Assembly: GCA_000785145.2 (NCBI GenBank)
Contig: JSZA02000020.1
Span: 1 to 64,000, forward strand
Length of the DNA: 64,000 nucleotides
Direction of reading: 5' to 3'
Origin: Candidatus Thiomargarita nelsonii
GTDB taxonomy: Bacteria; Pseudomonadota; Gammaproteobacteria; Beggiatoales; Beggiatoaceae
Shown: piece by piece, positions 24,233-33,703 of the stretch
How positions within the stretch are numbered: the stretch's first letter is position 1
Layout: each line of letters opens with the position of its first letter
Notes under the pieces: generated by a model
Told to the model about the DNA's origin: nothing
Seen by the model: the letters and a program-made list of their open reading frames with translations, nothing else
Database searches by the model: none
Translations under genes and position numbers: made by a program

Positions 24233-25508
24233 ACCATTTCTCCAATTTGGAAATAAAAGAACCAAGAGCAGGTATAGCGCCATATCTACCTTCAAAATAG
24301 CTTTTTTCTTTATTTATGTCAGAACGTTCGGACGTTTCATCAAAATATTTCAAATCAGAAAGCGCATAAATCTCAGTCGCTTGCCAATTATTCTTTTCGA
24401 CAAAATTTATTTGATCCCTCCTAAGTGGGCAATAAGTCAGTAAATTTGTATCGTGAGTGGCAAAAATAATTTGTGCCCCATACGGATTGGTGGCTTTATT
24501 TAAAAATAAATTGATCGAATTAATTGTCATCATCGGATGCATTTTAGCTTCAATTTCATCAATAACCAAAACACCTCCTTCGCTCAAAGTTTTAATGATA
24601 GGACCACTTAAATGAAGTGCTTTTTTTGTACCTTCTGATTCATGTTCATCTAAATCCCAACGCATCAATTGAGTCGTTGGGTTGCCTTGTTCATTATAGG
24701 TTTGATGAACGGTAATCGTTTTAAATCCTTGAACAAATTCTTTGATGAGTTTGTTGCTCGGATTTTTATCTATGTTGCCCAGTCGTCGCGCATCAATATC
24801 TTCAACTAAAATGTCTAAATTCTGAAGATCTAAATTAAGTAGCATTAGATATTCTTTAATTTTTTTTCTATATTCTGCATGATCCCACAAGTGAACCGTT
24901 GTCATTTCTTCACGCTGAGTTTCTATACCATTAATGGAAACCAGTTTGTCAAACCATTTAAAAATTGATTTGGCACCAGCGACATTTAACATATCACAGG
25001 TTGAAATAAATAAGGAATTATCTCTTGTCGCTTCAATAGCAGCATTAATTAATTCTTGAGAACCTTTATACTCTGAAGATACTTCAATGATATTACTTTC
25101 TCGTTCAAATAACATCATTTCCCAGCAATAGAACCATTCTCTAACGATCTCATTTTTATTATATTCAAGTCCAAAACGATAACGGTTTTCATCAAAAATA
25201 AAGGTGATTTCTAATTTGGTTGGTTTTAGTTCATATCCTTTTCGTAATAAGAAGGGTTGATAGGGCAGTTTCGTTGTTGAATTTGAACGTGCCGATAAAT
25301 AGAGTAGTTTTTCTAATAATTCAATGGCATTAAGTACATTGCTTTTACCACTGGCATTATTTCCATAAATTCCAATCGCATTCAATGCTTTATAGGTACC
25401 CTTTTCAATAATATTATTTAAGTACTCTTGTTGTTTTGAAGGTACTAAACTTAAAATCTGTTCATCGGAAATTGAACGGTAATTGGAAACCGAAAATTCT
25501 ATTAACAT
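24225..25508 (-). CDS. rloA: RloA-family (AbiLi-like) AAA15/ABC ATPase
   Basis: The 427-residue ATPase has FSVSNYRSISDEQ at the N-terminus, Walker A GNNASGKSNV (residues 50-59), the signature helix region near LSEGGVLVIDEIEAKMHP (Walker B, about 316) and FATHDTNLL with the switch histidine (about 350). This is the AAA_21/AAA15 architecture of OLD-like and AbiLi proteins. It probably senses phage infection and controls the RloB effector, which is established for related systems and inferred here. It is the first gene of a two-gene operon with the eight-base overlap to rloB. Both flanks carry the 477-bp duplication. Confidence 0.88.
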   Translation of the reverse strand: MLIEFSVSNYRSISDEQILSLVPSKQQEYLNNIIEKGTYKALNAIGIYGNNASGKSNVLNAIELLEKLLYLSARSNSTTKLPYQPFLLRKGYELKPTKLEITFIFDENRYRFGLEYNKNEIVREWFYCWEMMLFERESNIIEVSSEYKGSQELINAAIEATRDNSLFISTCDMLNVAGAKSIFKWFDKLVSINGIETQREEMTTVHLWDHAEYRKKIKEYLMLLNLDLQNLDILVEDIDARRLGNIDKNPSNKLIKEFVQGFKTITVHQTYNEQGNPTTQLMRWDLDEHESEGTKKALHLSGPIIKTLSEGGVLVIDEIEAKMHPMMTINSINLFLNKATNPYGAQIIFATHDTNLLTYCPLRRDQINFVEKNNWQATEIYALSDLKYFDETSERSDINKEKSYFEGRYGAIPALGSFISKLEKWYG

Positions 25509-25793
25509 AGTATTAATACCCGCCTCTGCCCATATTTATATTGATGTTCTCTTTGAAGAGAGATGCTTAAAATACACCACATCCCAATCCAATGTCAACT
25601 ATTTTTAAAAATTTGCTTGACGAAATATTAAATTTCTCTCCATCGTCGCACCTTGCAATCTCGTGCCGTTTAAGATTTTGATGAGTACAACTAATAAAAT
25701 CAAGGCTCGCGTGTTTTTGAGGGACACAGCTTGCTTTTGCAAAAATAATGTGTTAAAAATTTTTTTAATGGTTTCACTGCTTTTGATTAAGGG
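25509..25793. other. Intergenic stretch upstream of rloA
   Basis: About 285 AT-rich bases holding the presumed rloA promoter on the minus strand and the leader of the second duplicated gene. No repeat family, RNA gene or terminator was recognised. No clear -35/-10 pair can be defended. Confidence 0.4.
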
Positions 25794-26270
25794 GAGTAAA
25801 TAATGAACAAAAATAAAGAAATGGACCAAATTGAAGATATTTTACGACCAATAACGAAGACTTGGTCATCTAATTTTTTACGAATCATTTTCGTGTTCAT
25901 ATATTGTTCCTCTATGATTTTCTTGATCTTATTAGGTATTTTCGTAGTAACTGTCACAGTTCAATTTGGTCATTTTCCTTGGTATGGGCATCCTGCTCCA
26001 AGTCAGGCTGGGGCAATTAGCATCTTGTATATTCCAACAATGTTATTCATGAGTTGGGGAGCAAGCACTACGCCAATTGTCATTATATTAACAGGAATAA
26101 GATTATGGAAAAAGTCTATTGGATGGCAAGAGATTGGATTGTATTTTGGTGGGCTAATTTTATTTTGGTTTATACTTTTCAATGATGTAGCAGGGTTGCT
26201 AACATGGTTAGCCGACTGATACAGGTGCTGCTGTTGTTTATCCTCAGGCATTGCTAGCGTCAATGCCATC
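25794..26270 (+). repeat. 477-bp direct duplication, copy 2
   Basis: Matches 22967-23443 over its whole length, beginning gagtaaataatgaacaaaaa and ending cgtcaatgccatc. The short hairpin ggcattgctagcgtcaatgc(c) is at the 3' end of both copies. Confidence 0.85.
25803..26219 (+). CDS. Small four-helix membrane protein, copy 2
   Basis: The 138 residues align without gaps to the product of 22976-23392. Examples of differences are HWIFLILLC to SMIFLILLG, and HPDPKYAGAISILHTPIM to HPAPSQAGAISILYIPTM. Segments IVIILTGIRLWKKSIGWQEI and the polar N-terminus are identical or nearly so. Unknown function. The ATG at 25803 is preceded by aaggggag. It flanks the RloAB operon on the opposite side from copy 1. 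Confidence 0.65.
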   Translation: MNKNKEMDQIEDILRPITKTWSSNFLRIIFVFIYCSSMIFLILLGIFVVTVTVQFGHFPWYGHPAPSQAGAISILYIPTMLFMSWGASTTPIVIILTGIRLWKKSIGWQEIGLYFGGLILFWFILFNDVAGLLTWLAD

Positions 26271-26286
26271 TCCTGAAAATGATTTT

Positions 26287-26823
26287 CTAAAGCTTATTAT
26301 CTTCAGCTAGGTTAAATGTGCCCATATAATGACCATTAACACTATATTCATAGTCCCCTTTCTTTAAAGAATAAACAGGTAAGGGAATTATAGTAGTGAA
26401 AGGAATAAAGCCTGCTGCACAAAGGACGATATCACCAGTAGAAAATTTTTCGTCCACAATTGAGTATATCCAAACATCAAATCTCTTCTCCAATAATTTG
26501 TAACTAATTTGTCCAATCTTACTGCAACCGTCTATATTACCTGCTACTTTCAAAAATACTTGGATAGGAAAAGAGTCCGTTTTGATTATCTCGACTTTAT
26601 CTATATATTGTAATTCCTTTATTATTACGAAATCCAATAATTCCCATTCATTGTTTTCTGTCAATTTAAACCTGACATTTTGATACGCACCAGCTTTCTC
26701 TGGTGAATCTACAGAAGGAAGTATAAGTATTCCGTCCTGAAAAGTTGGATTGTTGTCAGCAAAAACAATATTTAGTGCTGAAAATCCAATAACTGTTATA
26801 AAAAAAATCAGGTACAATTTCAT
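26287..26823 (-). CDS. Hypothetical secreted protein
   Basis: The 178 residues start with a signal peptide (KLYLIFFITVIGFSALNIVF-A) followed by DNNPTFQDGILILPSVDSPE. The mature domain is beta-rich with a cysteine pair (DGCSKIG, IVLCAAGFIPF) that could form a disulfide. The C-terminus ends YSVNGHYMGTFNLAEDNKL. No family was recognised. It is probably periplasmic. It stands alone between the duplicated membrane gene and an AT-rich promoter-like region (26850-27030) and is not obviously in an operon. Confidence 0.6.
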   Translation of the reverse strand: MKLYLIFFITVIGFSALNIVFADNNPTFQDGILILPSVDSPEKAGAYQNVRFKLTENNEWELLDFVIIKELQYIDKVEIIKTDSFPIQVFLKVAGNIDGCSKIGQISYKLLEKRFDVWIYSIVDEKFSTGDIVLCAAGFIPFTTIIPLPVYSLKKGDYEYSVNGHYMGTFNLAEDNKL

Positions 26824-27035
26824 AATTTATCTTGATGATGTTAAATAGGCTTGGTTCAAAATAGGATGTCTATATTGAGAGTGGGTATTGTAGAGTATTT
26901 TTTTATAAAACTCAATAAAATCACGGATAAAAAAGCATAAAATCTTGATATAAAAATATCAAAATTGAATAAAATCCAATAAAATTTAATTTGTTCAATA
27001 AAAACAATTAATAAAAACATTAAATTAGATTTGTA

Positions 27036-28025
27036 ATGAATCAATTTGCGAAACTCCTTGATGAATATAAGAAAACACTTGGATTTACGGATGAGGCTTT
27101 GGCTGAAAAAATTCAAGTGAGCAAAATGACGGTCTATAATTGGCGAACTGGAAAAGTTGAGCAGCCTTGCTCGCGTCAAAAACTCCTTCAGAGGAAAAAG
27201 TTTTCGCGCGCGAAAACTTTTTCCTCTGAAATGTGCCGACATATTGGAACTCACTCCCAAACAACGGCTAAAATTTATAAGAGCCGCTGGACATTTACCG
27301 GAGAAATATGAGCCGCCACAGCCACCCGTACCAGTAGTCGGCATACCCAGCCCTATCAATTCTTTGGCAGGGAAAATCTGCTACGACAAATTTACTGGGC
27401 GTGGGATAAAGCGGTGCCGGAGTCCATAATTATCGTCGGCTCCAAACGTAGTGGTAAAACGTCACTCCTGAATTATCTCAACAAGATTACTCAAGTAAAC
27501 TATCTACGTCCAGAGCAACCCAAAGCTTGGCCTCCACGCCATTTTCAATTCGCATTAGTCGATTTCCAAGATATCAACATGTCTCAACCAGAAAGCTTGG
27601 TGAAAGAGGTTTTACAACAACTGAAATTAGAAGTGCCATCGGCTTGCTCACTGGCGGTTTTTTCAAACCTCGTTAAACGACAACTCTCCCAGCCAGCGGT
27701 GATATTGATGGATAATATCGGACTTGCTGCTTTGGAGACAGCGTTTTGGAGAAATATGTGTTCATTAGGAAATTGTGGCAAATTGAGTTTTGTTGTGACC
27801 AGCTTGGAGCCGCCAGAAAAACTGGAACATGATAAAGCATTTTTCAGCCTGTTTGGTCATAGCTTGCATCTTGATGCATTGACTGAAAATGAAGCGAGAG
27901 AATTGTTGGCGCATTCTCCGTTTTCTCCAGAAGAGATTGAATGGATGCTTAAGGAAAGCGGTTGTTGGCCAGCACCGCTACAAATGCTTTGTGATAGGCG
28001 GTTGCAACAGTTGTTGCTTAAATAA
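27036..28025 (+). pseudogene. Frameshifted HTH-ATPase (NACHT/AAA-like) gene
   Basis: Frame 1 (27036-27191): MNQFAKLLDEYKKTLGFTDE, EKIQVSKMTVYNWRTGKVEQ, an HTH unit. The frame is lost at a 40-base insertion that is part of a perfect 44-bp palindrome. Frame 2: CADILELTPKQRLKFIRAAG HLPEKY to VVGI near 27343. A one-base loss there returns the frame, and frame 3 reads TQPYQFFGRENLLRQIYWAW, then Walker A GSKRSGKTSL, Walker B-like VILMDNIG, and ends LQMLCDRRLQQLLLK. Removal of the insertion and the one-base repair gives a continuous protein of about 320 residues, the order known for HTH-AAA proteins common in Beggiatoa relatives. Possible roles are regulation or defence. As it stands only the ATPase half could be made (GTG 27414). 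Confidence 0.75.
27187..27230. repeat. Perfect 44-bp palindrome interrupting the HTH-ATPase gene
   Basis: ttcagaggaaaaagttttcg-cg followed by its exact reverse complement, with no loop. The host coding frame resumes after 40 extra bases (27192-27231), which shifts the frame by one. Confidence 0.9.
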
Positions 28026-28065
28026 GTTTTTTGTGTTGGATGGGGTTGCCAACTGGCCAAAGATA

Positions 28066-28208
28066 GAAATCCGATTTTTTTAAAAAATCGGATTTCTCTT
28101 TTTGAGCCAAAATGTTAAAAGTTATTTAAATATCGGTGGAGTCGCTATCGCTTAAGGAGCCCTACATATACTTCGATAGAAATCCGATTTTTAAAAAAAT
28201 CGGATTTC
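28066..28208. terminator. Two copies of the gaaatccgattttt hairpin
   Basis: 28066-28096 and 28179-28208 are both gaaatccgattttt..aaatcggatttc stem-loops, each followed by ctctttt. They end the HTH-ATPase locus. The region 28097-28178 between them holds half of a tagggtggat-type repeat and no gene. Confidence 0.6.
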
Positions 28209-28256
28209 TCTTTTCGAGCCAAAATCAGGTTGAACAGATGCCCACCACGAAACGAT

Positions 28257-28640
28257 TCAACGAATACACCTAATGTCAACCCCTATGTTGGCTTTTAGCC
28301 AGACGCGATCAGCCGTGAGTACCGGTATTTTACGTAGCCGTGCAGTTGCGAGGCAAGCCCTATCTCCGAGTGAGAGTCCTATTTCCCGTGTTAATAGCCG
28401 CAAACGCCCTGCTTCACAAGCCATCTCTTCATCAAATGGCACGATAGTCAAATTCAACGGTGTTAAAGTTTTCTGAATCGCTTCTTTTGACATACCACCC
28501 TCAAAAAGTTTGGTGACAACCTCAGCAAGGTTAATGGTAGAAATGGCAGCATGATTTATCTCTGCTGTTACATGCTCTGCGCCCGTTTCATTTTGTACAA
28601 GGGCAAGAAGTGCCGACGCATCCAAAAGAATTTCACTCAT
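28257..28640 (-). CDS. vapC: VapC-like PIN-domain toxin
   Basis: From ATG 28640, 127 residues: SEILLDASALLALVQNETG (first catalytic Asp), STINLAEVVTKLFEGG (Glu), LSLGDRACLATARLRKIPVL (Asp pair) and TADRVWLKA. All expected PIN acidic residues are present, so the RNase may be active. It is encoded directly after its antitoxin with an eight-base overlap. The longer open frame to 28667 lies in the antitoxin gene and is rejected. It likely cleaves tRNA or rRNA when released from the antitoxin. Confidence 0.88.
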   Translation of the reverse strand: MSEILLDASALLALVQNETGAEHVTAEINHAAISTINLAEVVTKLFEGGMSKEAIQKTLTPLNLTIVPFDEEMACEAGRLRLLTREIGLSLGDRACLATARLRKIPVLTADRVWLKANIGVDIRCIR

Positions 28641-28917
28641 TAGCAGCCTCCCATCGTCTTTCAGCAATTAATTCATCAGCTAAACTACGCCCCGCTGGTA
28701 TATATTGCCGGACTATGGCTTGGGCGTTTTTCACGGCCTCCTGCGGTGAAAGTTTGGGGGCCGTTTCCACCGTTTTCTGCGCTGAGAACATGACGACTTG
28801 ACTACCTTTCGACTGTAGCCTGACTTCTTTCTCACCTGCGAAAATACCCAGTATTTTGAGATACTCTTTAGGAAGAGTCAGACTGCCACTAGGATTAATT
28901 TTTATTGTCTGTTCCAT
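28633..28917 (-). CDS. vapB: AbrB/SpoVT-family antitoxin (VapB-like)
   Basis: The 94-residue protein begins MEQTIKINPSGSLTLPKEYL, a swapped-hairpin AbrB DNA-binding domain. It ends with a toxin-binding tail, AIVRQYIPAGRSLADELIAE RRWEAANE (split). It should neutralise the adjacent VapC and repress the operon. The start ATG 28917 follows aggaggaaaacc on the coding strand, an excellent ribosome binding site. It overlaps vapC by eight bases. A complete pair, unlike the other TA traces in this window. Confidence 0.85.
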   Translation of the reverse strand: MEQTIKINPSGSLTLPKEYLKILGIFAGEKEVRLQSKGSQVVMFSAQKTVETAPKLSPQEAVKNAQAIVRQYIPAGRSLADELIAERRWEAANE

Positions 28918-28955
28918 TAGGTTTTCCTCCTGTAAAACAAAAAAAACTTGTGAGT

Positions 28956-29026
28956 AATACTGCTCTGGGGCTTGAGGTTAAGAATTTGTTGGATGGTATG
29001 GAATCTGTCCGCTTTCATAAACCGAT
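28956..29026 (+). pseudogene. Copied fragment of ubiT
   Basis: tctggggcttgaggttaaga and flanking bases match ubiT around 22643-22713, with a six-base deletion (GMDMES to GMES) and a few substitutions. No start, no continuation. It lies immediately left of a CAATGCCAT element. Confidence 0.8.
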
Positions 29027-29035
29027 AACCTAAAT

Positions 29036-29143
29036 CAATGCCATTAATTAAATTAAGGGCAACCACAAGGGATTGCCCCTACATAATATGTCGTTTCGTA
29101 GGGGCAATCCTTTATGGTTGCCCCTGTTAGGCGATGGCATTAA
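29036..29143. mobile_element. CAATGCCAT-type element with core d
   Basis: caatgccattaattaaatta at left, gggcaaccacaagggattgc core, taggggcaatcctttatggt inverse, and cgatggcatta at right. It separates the ubiT fragment from purH. Confidence 0.65.
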
Positions 29144-29159
29144 CCTTGCCAGTCAGTTA

Positions 29160-30686
29160 TCAATGTCTAAAATGGCGCATCCCTGTGAACACCATCGCGA
29201 TACCATGTTCATCCGCCGCCGCTATGACTTCTTTATCGCGCATAGAGCCGCCCGGCTGAATCACGGCATTAATCCCCACTTCTGCCGCTGCATCTATCCC
29301 ATCTCTAAACGGGAAAAAGGCATCGGATGCCATGACGGCACCTTTCACTGCTAAATTTTCGTCGGCTGCCTTAATGGCGGCAATTTTGGCACTGTAAACG
29401 CGGCTCATTTGTCCCGCGCCCACGCCAATTGTCATGCCATCTTTGCAGTAAACGATGGCGTTGGATTTGACAAATTTGGCAACTTTCCAAGCAAATAATA
29501 AGTCTTGTAATTCTGTCTCTGTGGGTTGTTTTTGCGTGACTATTTTTAAGTCCGTTACTGCCCCTATGTCACGATCTTGTACTAATAAGCCGCCATTGAT
29601 TCGTTTAAAGTCCGAAATGCCCTCTTTTGGCTGTGAGTTCCATACGCCGCAAGTCAGTACGCGCACATTTTTTTTAGTTGCTAAAATGGGTTTAGCATCT
29701 TCATTGATGCTGGGCGCAATGATGACTTCAACAAATTGGCGATCAATAATCGCTTTTGCTGTTTGTGCATCCAATCTGCGGTTAAAGGCGATAATGCCAC
29801 CAAAGGCGGAGGTGGGATCGGTTTTAAATGCTCGCTCGTAGGCTGTTAGTATATTTTCTCCAATCGCTACGCCGCATGGGTTGGCATGTTTTACAATCAC
29901 GCACGTTGGCTCTTCAAAGGTTTTGACGCATTCTAAGGCGGCATCTGTGTCGGCAACGTTGTTGTAGGATAAGGCTTTGCCTTGTATTTGTGTCGCTGTT
30001 GCCACAGAATTCTCTTGGGGGGCGGGTTCTATATAAAAGGCGGCTTTTTGATGGGGATTTTCGCCATAGCGCATGGTTTGCACTTTTTGGTATTGTAAAG
30101 TGAGCGTTTTTCCTTGGCTCAAGTAGTTGGCAATTGCGCCATCATAACGGGCGGTGTGTGCAAAGACTTTTTGTGCTAAGCTAAAGCGTGTCGCTTTTGT
30201 TACTCCGCCGGCTGCCATTTCTTGTAAGACGGTGTCATAATCTGTCGCGTCAACAACCACGGTGACAGCGGCATGATTTTTAGCGGCAGAACGCAACATG
30301 GCTGGTCCACCGATGTCGATATTTTCAATGGCGGTGGCTAAGTCACAGTCGGGTTTGGCAATGGTTTGTTCAAAGGGATATAAGTTAACGATAAGTAAGT
30401 CAATAGGATAAATATCATGTTCGCTCATCACAGCCTCATCAATTCCGCGCCGCCCTAGCAAGCCGCCATGAATTTTCGGGTGCAGGGTTTTGAGTCGCCC
30501 CGCCATCATTTCTGGAAAGGCTGTGTAGTCAGAGACTTCTGTGACTGGTATCCCATTATCGGCGAGTAATTGAGCGGTGCCGCCTGTGGATAAAATTTCG
30601 ATACTTCGCTCGCTTAAAGCTTGAGCAAAGGGGATAATACCGGTTTTATCTGAGACACTGATGAGTGCTCGTTGAATGTTTGACAT
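29160..30686 (-). CDS. purH: Bifunctional AICAR transformylase / IMP cyclohydrolase
   Basis: The 508-residue cytosolic enzyme catalyses the last two steps of de novo IMP synthesis. The IMP cyclohydrolase (MGS-like) domain is at the N-terminus: [36 protein letters not shown] and [15 protein letters not shown]. The AICAR transformylase domain contains [46 protein letters not shown] and ending [14 protein letters not shown], all catalytic residues present. Length is slightly shorter than the common 520-530. The start ATG 30686 has a ggaaaaaaac leader (aaagg). A core b half-palindrome sits between it and the divergent cysQ gene. Confidence 0.97.
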   Translation of the reverse strand: MSNIQRALISVSDKTGIIPFAQALSERSIEILSTGGTAQLLADNGIPVTEVSDYTAFPEMMAGRLKTLHPKIHGGLLGRRGIDEAVMSEHDIYPIDLLIVNLYPFEQTIAKPDCDLATAIENIDIGGPAMLRSAAKNHAAVTVVVDATDYDTVLQEMAAGGVTKATRFSLAQKVFAHTARYDGAIANYLSQGKTLTLQYQKVQTMRYGENPHQKAAFYIEPAPQENSVATATQIQGKALSYNNVADTDAALECVKTFEEPTCVIVKHANPCGVAIGENILTAYERAFKTDPTSAFGGIIAFNRRLDAQTAKAIIDRQFVEVIIAPSINEDAKPILATKKNVRVLTCGVWNSQPKEGISDFKRINGGLLVQDRDIGAVTDLKIVTQKQPTETELQDLLFAWKVAKFVKSNAIVYCKDGMTIGVGAGQMSRVYSAKIAAIKAADENLAVKGAVMASDAFFPFRDGIDAAAEVGINAVIQPGGSMRDKEVIAAADEHGIAMVFTGMRHFRH

Positions 30687-30774
30687 GTTTTTTTCCTTTG
30701 GTTAGTTTGTTTGTGCCACGTCCAAAATAAATTTTGGACTCCTAAATATTAGTGTTTTAACTGGATAAAGTAAA

Positions 30775-31578
30775 ATGTCAAGTGAGCTATTAAATGCCGT
30801 TAACCAAATCGCACAAGCAGCGGGAGAGCGCATCATGGATGTGTATGCCACTGATTTTGAGGTGGTACAAAAAGAGGATAAATCGCCTTTAACTCAGGCT
30901 GATATGGCTGCACATGAAACCATCGTGAGCGGTTTAGAAAAATTAACCCCCGATTGGCCGATATTATCTGAAGAATCGGTCAATATTCCCTATTCTGAAC
31001 GTGCGAATTGGCAACGTTATTGGCTAGTGGATCCGCTTGATGGTACTCGTGATTTTGTTAAACGCAATGGTGAATTTACGGTTAATATTGCGCTGATTGA
31101 TGAGCAAAAGCCCATTCTTGGGGTGGTCTATGTACCCGTAACGGGTGTGCTCTATTTTGCTGCCGTGGGGGCGGGCGCATTTAAGCGTTTACCCGGACAA
31201 TCGCCGACACCTATCAGGGTACGAGCTTGTCCTAAAGATCGCTTGACGGTGGCGGGCAGTCGTTCACATGGTGGTGAATATTTGCAAAAATTTGTGGATG
31301 GACTGGAAACTGAGGTGAAGTTGGTGAGTTTTGGTAGTTCATTAAAAATGTGTTTAGTGGCAGAAGGTGAGGTGGATGTTTATCCTCGCTTTGGTCCAAC
31401 TTCTGAATGGGATACCGCAGCGGCGCAATGTGTTGTTGAACAGGCGGGTGGTTTTTTGACGGATATGCAGTTGCAAAGGCTGCGCTATAATGCTAAAGAG
31501 TCTCTTCTTAATCCGTATTTTTTGGTGTTTGGTGATGCTAATAAGGATTGGTTGCGCTATGTAGGGGTGTCTTCTTAA
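30775..31578 (+). CDS. cysQ: 3'(2'),5'-bisphosphate nucleotidase CysQ
   Basis: The 267-residue inositol-monophosphatase-fold enzyme removes the 3' phosphate from PAP (and PAPS) and protects sulfur assimilation. Metal-site motifs are PILSEESVNIPY (Glu), YWLVDPLDGTRDFVKRNGEF (DPxDGT) and SEWDTAAAQCVVEQAGG (WD). ATG 30775 follows a weak aaagta leader. It is divergent from purH, 88 bases apart, with the repeat gtccaaaataaattttggac in the shared promoter region at 30719. Confidence 0.93.
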   Translation: MSSELLNAVNQIAQAAGERIMDVYATDFEVVQKEDKSPLTQADMAAHETIVSGLEKLTPDWPILSEESVNIPYSERANWQRYWLVDPLDGTRDFVKRNGEFTVNIALIDEQKPILGVVYVPVTGVLYFAAVGAGAFKRLPGQSPTPIRVRACPKDRLTVAGSRSHGGEYLQKFVDGLETEVKLVSFGSSLKMCLVAEGEVDVYPRFGPTSEWDTAAAQCVVEQAGGFLTDMQLQRLRYNAKESLLNPYFLVFGDANKDWLRYVGVSS

Positions 31579-31715
31579 ATAAACGAGCAAAGTGAGATCA
31601 ACCCATCAGAGTGAAAAAAAAATTGTAATATATATTATATAGTTATATATTACAAATCCAGTCATATTTTATTAAAATATTGATTTTATTTAATTGATTT
31701 GGTCATAATTTTTTT

Positions 31716-31744
31716 TTGCATTTCCTTAAATATTGAATTATAAT
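31716..31744 (+). promoter_or_regulatory. Candidate sigma-70 promoter for the beta-propeller gene
   Basis: ttgcat at 31716-31721 and a perfect tataat at 31739-31744, separated by 17 bases, in an AT-rich stretch 78 bases upstream of the ATG at 31822. Confidence 0.5.
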
Positions 31745-31821
31745 CTATCCGCATGTTCGCACCTAGTGCCGACTACTGTGATGTTGACCGTTATATTTAT
31801 ATGACCAAAATAGGAGTTCTT

Positions 31822-33648
31822 ATGAAAAAACTTTCTTGCCTAGCGATGATTGGAGCGAGTGCTTTGATTTTCCAAAGCAGCTTTCTTTACGCGGCGACCA
31901 AAGTCTACACAAGCGATGCAGATTTCGACATGGGGGTAATGGATGGTGTTGAATATATAACCACGTCTAATCAGCTCCAGTTGAGCATCCAAGGATCGAC
32001 ACTGCCGTTTATTTGGATAGCCAATTCTGCTGAAAACACCGTCTCAAAAATAAATACTGAGACGGGTTGTGAGTTAGGGCGTTATCGTACTGGTCCTGGT
32101 ACTGATCTTGGAGAGCCCTCTACTGGAGTTCCATCTGCTGAAAATCCCTCCCGGACAACCGTCGATATCAATGGAGATGTGTGGGTTGGTAACCGCCAAT
32201 CAAACACCGCTACTAAGATCGCTCTCACGGCTACTGATACCAATGGTGATGGCACAATTACCACGTCTCAAGATACTAATGGTAATTGCCTTATCGAATC
32301 CTCGGAAGTTTTGGCATGGGGCACTGATGAGGCGGTTTTATTACGGATTGATGTTGATCTGGGTCCCCGTGCTCTTGCTATCGATGCCGATAACAATGTT
32401 TGGATCGGAGGATCGAGCGGAAAAACGATGAGGTTGTACAATGGTACAACGGGTGCCCTGATAAAAGCTATCTCAATTGGAAGGAGTTGCTACGGTGCAC
32501 TCATTGATAGTAATGGTACGCTTTGGATTTCTAACGATGGCGAAGATTCCCTAACCCGTATTGATGATCCGGCCGGCAGCCATAGCATAACTTATATTGC
32601 TGCAAGTGATGGGGCTGTTTATGGCATAAGCATTGACCGAGAAGGTTTTATTTATACATCTTCTGGCCAGGGGGGGGACAATCTACTCCGTAAGTTAAAT
32701 CCTGCAACCAATACCTGGGTCTACAGCGTCTCCATTTCAGGTGGTGCCTATGGACGTGGTGTTACTGTCGGTCTTGATGGTGATATTTGGGTTGCTCAAT
32801 CTTCGGTAAACACGATAACTCGTCATAATGCCGCAGATGGCAGCCTAATAGCAACCATTCCCGTCGGTTCTGCTCCAACTGGCGTTGCAACAGCAAAAGA
32901 TGGAAAAATTTGGCTGAGCAACCTTCTGTCAAATAATGTGATGCGGGTCGATCCGGCCACCAATGCTGTAGATTTAACTCAAGAGGGACATTTTGGTCCC
33001 TATAACTACAGTGATATGACCGGCATTATCAGTCGTAGTATCACCACCCGATCCGGTACTTGGACAGTCGTCTATCAAAATACCTCGCTCATTAAAGCAA
33101 CTGTCTCTTGGACTGCCCTTATGCAGGGAAATTCAACAATAACTGTCATGGTAGAATCGTCCGTAGATGGAGTGACTTGGAGTGCTCCCCAGCAAGTTCA
33201 ATCGGGTGTTGAATTCAATAATGTTGCAGGTGCGACGATGATTCGATTGGTTGTAGAATTTAATGCCAGTACTGGCGTTATACAATCTCCGATCCTTTAT
33301 GATTTGACCATCGTTACTCCAGTGTCCACTCTCGTCACCCTAACCGACTTCACAGCAACTGCCTTAGAATCTGAAATACTTTTAGAATGGCTAACTGCTG
33401 ATGAATCTGACAATGCTGGTTTCAGAATCTGGCGTGCCACTGGCGAAGGTTGGAAATCGGGTGATTATTCAACTGTAATAATCCTAAATGACCAACTCAT
33501 TTCTGCCGACGGTGGTAGTGGTGCTTCCTATTCTTACATAGACGATAATGTAGAATCTGGACTCACTTATTACTATCTCTTAGAGGATGTCGATAATTTT
33601 GGTGTAAGTACCTACCATTTCGATGCCATAGATTCGGCGACTCCATAG
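31822..33648 (+). CDS. Secreted NHL/streptogramin-lyase-like beta-propeller protein
   Basis: From ATG 31822 (taggag eight bases upstream) 608 residues start with a signal peptide KKLSCLAMIGASALIFQSSF. Propeller blades are repeated: PFIWIANSAENTVSKINTET, GDVWVGNRQSNTATKI, NNVWIGGSSG, GTLWISNDGEDSLTRID, GDIWVAQSSVNTITRHNAAD and GKIWLSNLLSNNVMRVDPAT. An insertion DTNGDGTITTSQDTNGNCLI carries EF-hand/dockerin-like calcium loops. The C-terminus (LTDFTATALESEILLEWLTA onward) is a fibronectin III-like domain. It is likely extracellular or periplasmic with an unknown ligand. The upstream in-frame extension to 31753 is rejected because it precedes the good RBS and signal peptide. Confidence 0.8.
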   Translation: MKKLSCLAMIGASALIFQSSFLYAATKVYTSDADFDMGVMDGVEYITTSNQLQLSIQGSTLPFIWIANSAENTVSKINTETGCELGRYRTGPGTDLGEPSTGVPSAENPSRTTVDINGDVWVGNRQSNTATKIALTATDTNGDGTITTSQDTNGNCLIESSEVLAWGTDEAVLLRIDVDLGPRALAIDADNNVWIGGSSGKTMRLYNGTTGALIKAISIGRSCYGALIDSNGTLWISNDGEDSLTRIDDPAGSHSITYIAASDGAVYGISIDREGFIYTSSGQGGDNLLRKLNPATNTWVYSVSISGGAYGRGVTVGLDGDIWVAQSSVNTITRHNAADGSLIATIPVGSAPTGVATAKDGKIWLSNLLSNNVMRVDPATNAVDLTQEGHFGPYNYSDMTGIISRSITTRSGTWTVVYQNTSLIKATVSWTALMQGNSTITVMVESSVDGVTWSAPQQVQSGVEFNNVAGATMIRLVVEFNASTGVIQSPILYDLTIVTPVSTLVTLTDFTATALESEILLEWLTADESDNAGFRIWRATGEGWKSGDYSTVIILNDQLISADGGSGASYSYIDDNVESGLTYYYLLEDVDNFGVSTYHFDAIDSATP

Positions 33649-33659
33649 GTTTTGATTTA

Positions 33660-33692
33660 AAAAATCCTATTTCTTTAAGAAATAGGATTTTT
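33660..33692. terminator. Hairpin repeat, terminator between convergent loci
   Basis: aaaatcctatttctttaaga / aataggatttt stem-loop 12 bases after the propeller-gene stop. It would serve the forward gene and the converging pseudogene. Confidence 0.65.
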
Positions 33693-33703
33693 AGATTGCT
33701 ACA

